Assembly (NCBI GenBank): GCA_949297205.1
Contig: CASFSH010000055.1
Span: 1-7,612 of the forward strand
From: an uncultured Bacillota bacterium
GTDB taxonomy: Bacteria > Bacillota > Clostridia > UBA1381
DNA: 7,612 nt
Reading direction: 5' to 3'
Made by a program: the position numbers and the translations under genes. Of this stretch, positions 5,463-7,612 are shown in pieces. Under the pieces are notes generated by a model, which ran no database searches, was not told the origin of the DNA, and was given only the letters and a program-made list of their open reading frames with translations. Each line of letters starts with the position of its first letter. Within the stretch, counting starts at the first letter, position 1.

Positions 5463-7470
5463 CTATGTCTTCTTGAAACAAATTTTTAATTTTTTCTGCC
5501 AGCAGTGTATTCTTACTTAACAGATTATTATTGTTATCAACAATTGTTTTGGCAGCTTTCTGAGCATTTTTCAATATTTTCATATCGGAAAACAAATTTG
5601 CAATTTTTAATTCCGGCAATCCATGCTGTCGGGTACCGAAAAAATCTCCCGGTCCTCTGAGTTTAAGATCTTCCTCCGATACATAAAATCCGTCATTTGA
5701 TGTACACATTATTTCCATTCTTTTTTTTATTATTTCATTGCTTCCATGGGCAAACAATATACAAAATGCCTGATTTTGTCCTCTTCCCACTCTACCCCTT
5801 AACTGATGAAGCTGGGAAAGTCCGAAACGTTCTGCATTTTCTATTATCATAATATTTGAATTTGGTACATTTACTCCAACCTCTATAACTGTTGTTGATA
5901 CAAGAATATTAATTTCACCGCGGGCAAACCGGGTCATTATTTCATCTTTTTCCTGCGGTTTCATCTTCCCATGTATAAGCCCTACAACATAATTATAAAA
6001 AATCCTCTGCATCTTCTGATGTATCTGAACCGCATTTTTAAGATCGTTTTTACTTGTTTCCTCAATTAACGGGCAAACCACATAACACTGCATACCTTCT
6101 TTTAAATTCTTTTCAAGAAAAAGATATATCCTTTTTCGCATATCTTCTCCCACAGCATAGGTTTTTACCGGAATTCTTCCCGGCGGCAGTTCATCTATAA
6201 CCGAAATATCAAGATCACCGTATAGAATCAGTGCAAGTGTTCTGGGAATCGGCGTTGCAGTCATAATTAATGTATGTACATCTTCACCTTTCGCAGAAAG
6301 CTTTGCTCGCTGTTTAACTCCAAAACGATGTTGTTCGTCTGCTATAACCAGTCCAAGTTTTGCATATTCCACTCCCTCGGAAATAAGTGCGTGCGTTCCT
6401 ATGATAATATCATATTTTTGCTGTTTTATGTCTTCATACAATGCTTTTTTCTTTTTGGTTGAAGATGTAAGCAGACATATTTTTATATCTGTTTTTTCAA
6501 AAAATCCGCAAAATGACTTATAATGCTGTCCGGCAAGTATCTCTGTAGGTGCCATAATGGCAGCCTGATAACCGTTTTTCACCGCAACATACATTGCCGC
6601 CGCTGCAACCGCTGTTTTTCCCGAACCTACATCTCCCTGTATAAGTCTGTTCATTGGTATATCTTTTTTAAAATCAGACATAATATCCCAACACGCATTT
6701 TTTTGTGCTCCCGTCATCTCAAACGGCAGCAGTTTTAAAAAATCATATACACACTCCGTATTTTCAAAAGGTTTTCTCCTGATTTGTTTTAATGTTTCTT
6801 TCCTGCACAGCAATGCGGTTTGCAGGATAAACAATTCTTCAAAAACAAGTCTGTTTCTTGCTCTTTCAAAAGCCTCGAAAGAATTGGGAAAATGTATATT
6901 TTTAATTGCATGATTTATATCACACAGATTATATTCGTCCATTATTCCTTGAGGCAGATATTCTTCAAATTTTCCGCACTTTTCAAGAGCTTCGCTCATT
7001 ATTTTCTGTATAAATTTCTGCGTAAGATTCCCCCACAACGGATATATGGGAATAATCTTTCCCGTAAATTTTTCCTTTCCTACCGGTTCATATACCGGTG
7101 TAAGCATTTCCTTTTTTGACGAATTGGGATTTATCCTGCCATAAAAATAATAATGATCTCCTTTTTTAAATATCCTTTTAACAAAATTACAATTATACCA
7201 TGTAACATTCATTATTCCGGTATCATCGCCCACAGTCATTGTATACAGGGTCATATTCTTTCTTATTCTTGTTTCCTTTATTCCTGTCACAATTACCGCT
7301 TTTATCAATATTTCTTCTCCCGGACAGCAATCGGTAATATTTTTTCGAAAGCTTCTGTCTTCATAATTCCGCGGAAAAAAATACAGCAAATCCTCTACGG
7401 TATTTATTCCCTTTTTTTCGAGCAATTTTGCCCTTATATCTCCTACTCCGCTTAAACTCCGAATCTCCAT
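5452..7470 (-). CDS. recG: ATP-dependent DNA helicase RecG
   Basis: A superfamily 2 double-strand translocase that remodels stalled replication forks and branch-migrates Holliday junctions. The 672-residue length is near the family norm. In order: an N-terminal helical/HhH-like region (SLSGVGDIRAKLLEKKGI), an OB-fold wedge domain around residues 50-135, Walker A GDVGSGKT at 279-286, MAPTEILAGQH, the DEQH box at 378-381, MTATPIPRT at 403-411, and helicase motifs V and VI (STTVIEVGVNVP, QLRGRVGRG), then the RecG-specific C-terminal region with TRQHGLPELKIA. I start it at the ATG at 7470-7468, since GGAGGA (7485-7480) lies nine bases upstream and homologues begin near this point. The frame stays open upstream through the structured element, so a longer, probably false, start at the GTG at 7509 is possible. 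No promoter is visible upstream within the window. Confidence 0.97.
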   Translation of the reverse strand: MEIRSLSGVGDIRAKLLEKKGINTVEDLLYFFPRNYEDRSFRKNITDCCPGEEILIKAVIVTGIKETRIRKNMTLYTMTVGDDTGIMNVTWYNCNFVKRIFKKGDHYYFYGRINPNSSKKEMLTPVYEPVGKEKFTGKIIPIYPLWGNLTQKFIQKIMSEALEKCGKFEEYLPQGIMDEYNLCDINHAIKNIHFPNSFEAFERARNRLVFEELFILQTALLCRKETLKQIRRKPFENTECVYDFLKLLPFEMTGAQKNACWDIMSDFKKDIPMNRLIQGDVGSGKTAVAAAAMYVAVKNGYQAAIMAPTEILAGQHYKSFCGFFEKTDIKICLLTSSTKKKKALYEDIKQQKYDIIIGTHALISEGVEYAKLGLVIADEQHRFGVKQRAKLSAKGEDVHTLIMTATPIPRTLALILYGDLDISVIDELPPGRIPVKTYAVGEDMRKRIYLFLEKNLKEGMQCYVVCPLIEETSKNDLKNAVQIHQKMQRIFYNYVVGLIHGKMKPQEKDEIMTRFARGEINILVSTTVIEVGVNVPNSNIMIIENAERFGLSQLHQLRGRVGRGQNQAFCILFAHGSNEIIKKRMEIMCTSNDGFYVSEEDLKLRGPGDFFGTRQHGLPELKIANLFSDMKILKNAQKAAKTIVDNNNNLLSKNTLLAEKIKNLFQEDIASN

Positions 7471-7479
7471 GCATATTAA

Positions 7480-7485
7480 TCCTCC
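7480..7485 (-). promoter_or_regulatory. Ribosome binding site of recG
   Basis: GGAGGA on the minus strand, nine bases before the ATG at 7470. It supports the 672-residue form over the longer version starting at 7509, and lies three to four bases after a strong GC hairpin. Confidence 0.8.
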
Positions 7486-7488
7486 ATT

Positions 7489-7506
7489 CCGCCGCAGATG
7501 CGGCGG
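7489..7506. repeat. GC-rich perfect palindrome in the recG leader
   Basis: CCGCCGCA and TGCGGCGG flank two central bases. A realistic RNA fold is a seven-pair all-GC stem with a four-base loop. It stands out against the AT-rich surroundings. No T-run follows on either strand, so it is not an intrinsic terminator. On the recG mRNA it would end just before the ribosome binding site. It is probably one end or part of the structured element that fills 7489-7612. Confidence 0.7.
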
Positions 7507-7524
7507 CACAAATCCTAACGTGGA

Positions 7525-7612
7525 AAAGAAGCAAGCAGATTGCCGTTTTGAGGGACGACGGTGTATGTGTATACTCCGAGTCGCGAAAAACGGTGAGATG
7601 CGCAGCTTATTT
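7525..7612. repeat. Long imperfect hairpin, probable dispersed repeat or MITE-like element (partial)
   Basis: The two halves pair in register from the window edge to a GTGT loop at 7567-7570. Helices from outside in: AAA 7525-7527 with TTT 7610-7612, AA 7529-7530 with TT 7607-7608, GC 7531-7532 with GC 7605-7606, GC 7535-7536 with GC 7602-7603, AT 7539-7540 with AT 7598-7599, CCGTTTT 7543-7549 with AAAACGG 7587-7593, GAC 7554-7556 with GTC 7580-7582, CGG 7559-7561 with CCG 7576-7578, and TAT 7564-7566 with ATA 7571-7573. That is about 27 pairs broken by small internal loops. Base composition differs from the neighbouring genes. No transposase is present, and copies elsewhere cannot be seen from one window. 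A structured RNA is the alternative. Confidence 0.45.

Noticed and set aside
346..7455. Plus-strand open frames of 60-160 codons opposite the genes
   Set aside because: Each lies antisense to a well-supported gene, has low-complexity Phe/Cys/Ile/Ser-rich translation and no matching binding site; they are shadows.
7471..7509. Start of recG at the GTG at 7509
   Set aside because: The added 13 residues come from the GC palindrome and leader, and a good GGAGGA site fits the ATG at 7470.
7512..7612. A short plus-strand coding region at the right edge (open frame containing CRFEGRRCMCILRVAKNGEM)
   Set aside because: It has no ribosome binding site, lies inside the hairpin element, and the opposite strand is equally open; the open frames look like a by-product of the repeat.

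Overview
The window is a compact, AT-rich, almost entirely minus-strand stretch of bacterial chromosome. Low-GC codon use, strong AGGAGG-type ribosome binding sites, a consensus sigma-A promoter (TTGACG-17-TAAAAT) and the gene order recG-rsmD-coaD-coiled-coil gene all point to a Firmicute of the class Clostridia. A tetrahydrofolate ligase (fhs) and a fucosidase gene fit an anaerobic, possibly gut-associated organism. That lifestyle is inference; no 16S or species marker is present.

Reading in the direction of transcription (right to left), the right edge (about 7489-7612) is non-coding. It carries a GC-rich palindrome and a long, regularly interrupted hairpin that runs off the window, and it looks like a dispersed repeat or MITE-like element inserted just before recG. 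Then come recG (DNA branch-migration helicase), a 190-bp AT-rich spacer with a good promoter, rsmD (16S rRNA m2G966 methyltransferase), coaD (phosphopantetheine adenylyltransferase, overlapping rsmD by one base) and a 147-residue soluble coiled-coil protein of unknown role. After a 112-bp spacer with a second promoter-like site come fhs (formate-tetrahydrofolate ligase), tsaE (overlapping fhs by one base), tsaB, rpiB (ribose-5-phosphate isomerase B) and, 4 bp beyond rpiB, the start of a GH29 alpha-L-fucosidase gene that leaves the window on the left.

Functionally this is mostly housekeeping: replication-fork repair, rRNA methylation, CoA synthesis, one-carbon entry, the t6A tRNA modification partners TsaE and TsaB, and the pentose phosphate pathway. 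The fucosidase joined to the end of this string is the accessory element among the genes. I found no defence system, CRISPR array, transposase, tRNA or rRNA. The part least explained by known genes is the structured element at 7489-7612. No stretch over 300 bases lacks a gene.
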